NCBI GenBank assembly: GCA_902622655.1
Contig: CACNQY010000013.1
Span: forward strand, 1 to 33,462
Direction of reading: 5' to 3'
Length of the DNA stretch: 33,462 nt
DNA from: an uncultured Pelagibacteraceae bacterium
GTDB taxonomy: Bacteria > Pseudomonadota > Alphaproteobacteria > Pelagibacterales > Pelagibacteraceae
The position numbers and the translations under genes are program-made. A model generated the notes under the pieces. The model had not been told where the DNA came from. It saw only the letters and a list, made by a program, of their open reading frames with translations, and ran no database searches. Positions 31,453 to 33,462 of the stretch are shown one piece after another; positions within the stretch are counted from its first letter, which is position 1; the number at the start of each line of letters is the position of its first letter.

Positions 31453-32147
31453 ATTCAAAAAAAATAAAAATAATTATACCAAGTCACAATTGTACAAATA
31501 AACTTATATCAGTCATACAAAGTTTAAGAAAAAATAATATTACGAGTAAGATTTATATTGTAGATGATAATTCTTTAGTTAGATCAAAATTAATTATAAA
31601 TTTTATAAAAAATAAATTTTCAAATATTGAAGTATTAATTAATAATAAAAATTTAGGTCAAGGAGGATCAATAAAAAAGGCTTTTAAATCTCTTAAAAAA
31701 AATGATGATTTAATTTGTACAATGGATGATGACGGACAACATGACACTAATGATGTAAAAAAAATAATAGCTAAAGCAAATAAGATATATTTTAGTAACT
31801 GTGTTATATTAGGATCAAGAGAGTTAAATTATAAAAAAACACCATTTAATTCGTATTTAGGCAACAACATAAGTAAATTAATTTTTTTTTTTATAACAAA
31901 AAAAAAAATAATTGATACTCAAACAGGATTAAGATTTTATACCAAATTTATATCTAATAAATTCTTAAAAATTAATTCAAATGGTTTTGATTTTCATAAT
32001 ATCATGAATTATTTTTTAATTAAAAAAAAAATTAAATATTTAGAAACTAATATTAAGACGATATATTTTGACAAAAATAAAAAAACTAGATTTAAGGGAA
32101 TAAAAGACTCAATTAAGATTTTAAAAAAAATTTTTAATTATACTTAG
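31449..32147 (+). CDS. GT2-family glycosyltransferase (polyprenyl-phosphate sugar synthase-like)
   Basis: GT-A fold glycosyltransferase with KIIIPSHNCTNKLISVIQSL at the N-terminus, IYIVDDNS, NKNLGQGGSIKKAFK, and the metal/nucleotide motif MDDDGQHD (92-99). This pattern is common to dolichol/undecaprenyl-phosphate mannosyl- or glucosyltransferases. There is no C-terminal membrane region (232 residues). The only plausible start is TTG at 31449, overlapping the ald stop (TTGA). The gene is even richer in A/T than its neighbours (AAA, ATT and TTT runs). It converges with a GT-C-like membrane protein, overlapping by four bases; the lipid-linked sugar it makes might feed that enzyme (inference). 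Confidence 0.85.
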   Translation: MNSKKIKIIIPSHNCTNKLISVIQSLRKNNITSKIYIVDDNSLVRSKLIINFIKNKFSNIEVLINNKNLGQGGSIKKAFKSLKKNDDLICTMDDDGQHDTNDVKKIIAKANKIYFSNCVILGSRELNYKKTPFNSYLGNNISKLIFFFITKKKIIDTQTGLRFYTKFISNKFLKINSNGFDFHNIMNYFLIKKKIKYLETNIKTIYFDKNKKTRFKGIKDSIKILKKIFNYT

Positions 32148-33462
32148 CTAGGACCTGCCAAAATAAATCCGTTTATATCCAAAATAATAACAGTTTTATT
32201 ATTATTAATTTTTTTATCTATTACCTTTCTAACTTTTGGAGAATGTCCATAAATCAAATAATAATCAAATTTATATAGATTTTTTGTGTCACTGTCTAAA
32301 AAGTTGTGCCAATTAATAAATTTTTTAAATGCAGGAATAAAAAAAATTAATTGGAAATCTGTAACAAAATTTTTATTCGCTAATTGATTGTTATTTATTA
32401 ATTCTATTAATTTATTATTAATTAAATTGTTTCCTATCATATTATTTTTTTTTACCTCATCATATTTAATAATTGATCTATCACTAATAATTAATGTGCT
32501 TAAAACTAAAATTGTAAGTATTATAAAAATGATCTTTGAATTTATTTTAATAATAATAGATTTAAATTTTTCTTTATCAAAATTAGAGAAAAAACTTTCT
32601 ATGTCAGGAAATATTTTAATTAAAAACTTTTCAATGATGATTGAATTAACTATTATTAAACCAGGAATTAAAAAAAGAAAATTTCTATCATCATAAGATA
32701 AAAGTAAAGACCAATATACCCAACCAGGAATAATGTAGATAATTAGAACTAATCGAGTGAAATTATTTATAAATAAACCTAATAAAGATAATACTAAGAA
32801 ATAAATTAAATTTTTGTTTAAAAGTATTTTTAATGAATATTTAAATTTTGTAAGTAAATTAAAATTATTAGTTTGACCCATCTCGTTAAAAATTTCATTT
32901 GAGAAAAAATTATTCATTTTAGAATGGTATAAAAAAATAAAATATGCAAAAATTGCAACACCTAAGATTATTTTTTTAATCAAATATTTTTTTTTTAAAA
33001 CAAGAAAGTAAAAAAATATAAAGATTGCAGACAATTTAATAGTAGAGCCAACAAATATTGCATAGCAGCTCAGATTTATTTTTTGTCTTCTATAAAAATA
33101 AAAAAAAATATAAATTAAAGAAACTAATGGTATGTCAACATAGCCTGTTAAAATAAAATTTTTTTTTAAATAAAAAAAAATACAAAATAAAAATAATTTT
33201 ATTAAGTCTCTAATTTTTTTATAAATAAGTATTTCGTCTAAACACATTATTAGAATTAAAGAAGGAAATAAAAAAGTAGTAAATTTAGTAAATAAAGTTA
33301 CATCACTATTATTAGAAAATACATAAATCATAGACCATATTTTAGGAATTAAGTATGGTCTAATCATTCCACCAGGGTATTCACCCTCTGAAAATTTAAT
33401 AGCCCATTCATTGTAAGAAACTACTGCGTCCCAAGAATAAAATACATTTCCTGAATTCTTAT
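32144..33462 (-). CDS. GT-C/PMT-like integral membrane glycosyltransferase, truncated at window edge
   Basis: Polytopic membrane protein with about ten hydrophobic helices. The frame is open to the right edge of the window: the ATG at 33367 is internal, because the codons before it read SWDAVVSYNEWAIKF and SEGEYPGG without a stop. That segment is the acidic first-loop region usual in GT-C enzymes (WDA-V-SWNRWA type), so the true start lies beyond 33462. Further in are RPYLIPKIWSMIYV, the TGYVDIPLVSLIY motif and a C-terminal soluble domain (from about 32450 to 32150 in window coordinates). It probably transfers a sugar from a lipid carrier. Substrate unknown. Very low G+C with long A/T runs. 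Confidence 0.72.
   Translation of the reverse strand, partial: KNSGNVFYSWDAVVSYNEWAIKFSEGEYPGGMIRPYLIPKIWSMIYVFSNNSDVTLFTKFTTFLFPSLILIMCLDEILIYKKIRDLIKLFLFCIFFYLKKNFILTGYVDIPLVSLIYIFFYFYRRQKINLSCYAIFVGSTIKLSAIFIFFYFLVLKKKYLIKKIILGVAIFAYFIFLYHSKMNNFFSNEIFNEMGQTNNFNLLTKFKYSLKILLNKNLIYFLVLSLLGLFINNFTRLVLIIYIIPGWVYWSLLLSYDDRNFLFLIPGLIIVNSIIIEKFLIKIFPDIESFFSNFDKEKFKSIIIKINSKIIFIILTILVLSTLIISDRSIIKYDEVKKNNMIGNNLINNKLIELINNNQLANKNFVTDFQLIFFIPAFKKFINWHNFLDSDTKNLYKFDYYLIYGHSPKVRKVIDKKINNNKTVIILDINGFILAGPS

Overview
This is a strongly A+T-rich, gene-dense window with tiny intergenic spaces, mostly AGA arginine codons, and some GTG/TTG starts. Gene content (minimal type IV pilus, taurine-type ABC transporter, TRAP transporter, ammonium transporter with no P-II gene beside it) and the base composition fit a streamlined marine alphaproteobacterium of the SAR11/Pelagibacterales type. 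That assignment is an inference from style and content; there is no rRNA or other phylogenetic marker in the window.

Region 1 (9-8236, + strand) is a type IV pilus / MSHA-like assembly operon: a fused PilM-PilN protein, PilO, PilP, a lipoprotein secretin, a PilB/GspE-type ATPase and a PilC/GspF platform protein, with junctions that overlap or nearly touch. Two tandem prepilin genes lie at 9431-10340. Between the assembly genes and the prepilins, on the opposite strand (8238-9273), sits a three-gene partner-switching cassette: two STAS anti-sigma-antagonist-like proteins and one RsbW-like HATPase.

Region 2 (10447-18206) appears to hold the input side of that switch. It has an ammonium transporter fused to a SpoIIE/RsbU-type PP2C phosphatase, and a CHASE2-domain sensor fused to a second phosphatase of the same type. 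Between them are an outer-membrane TPR/beta-barrel protein and an exported FecR-domain protein with a long lysine-rich repeat tail. Two small proteins (a lipoprotein and a tail-anchored protein) follow. Two sensor-phosphatases, two STAS proteins and one kinase look like a complete partner-switching circuit reading ammonium and an envelope signal, located within a pilus locus. No sigma factor is encoded here, so the output is unknown. This is the most interesting candidate system in the window.

Region 3 (18195-24992) has two divergent operons: on the - strand aldehyde dehydrogenase, epoxide hydrolase and a malate/lactate-type dehydrogenase; on the + strand a TRAP transporter in the order dctP-dctM-dctQ. 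They share a 223-base intergenic region and probably import and oxidise one carbon source, whose identity is not visible.

Region 4 (25012-31452) is a taurine-type module: tauA-tauB-tauC (- strand, with an unusually long TauC) divergent from an omega-amino-acid:pyruvate aminotransferase and alanine dehydrogenase. Together these would import an amino-sulfonate or omega-amino acid, move its amino group to pyruvate, and release ammonium while regenerating pyruvate. In both transporter operons a strong hairpin follows the binding-protein gene. Region 5 (31449-33462) is an even more A/T-rich glycosyltransferase pair, a GT2 enzyme and a truncated GT-C-like membrane protein that runs off the right edge, possibly the border of a surface-polysaccharide region.
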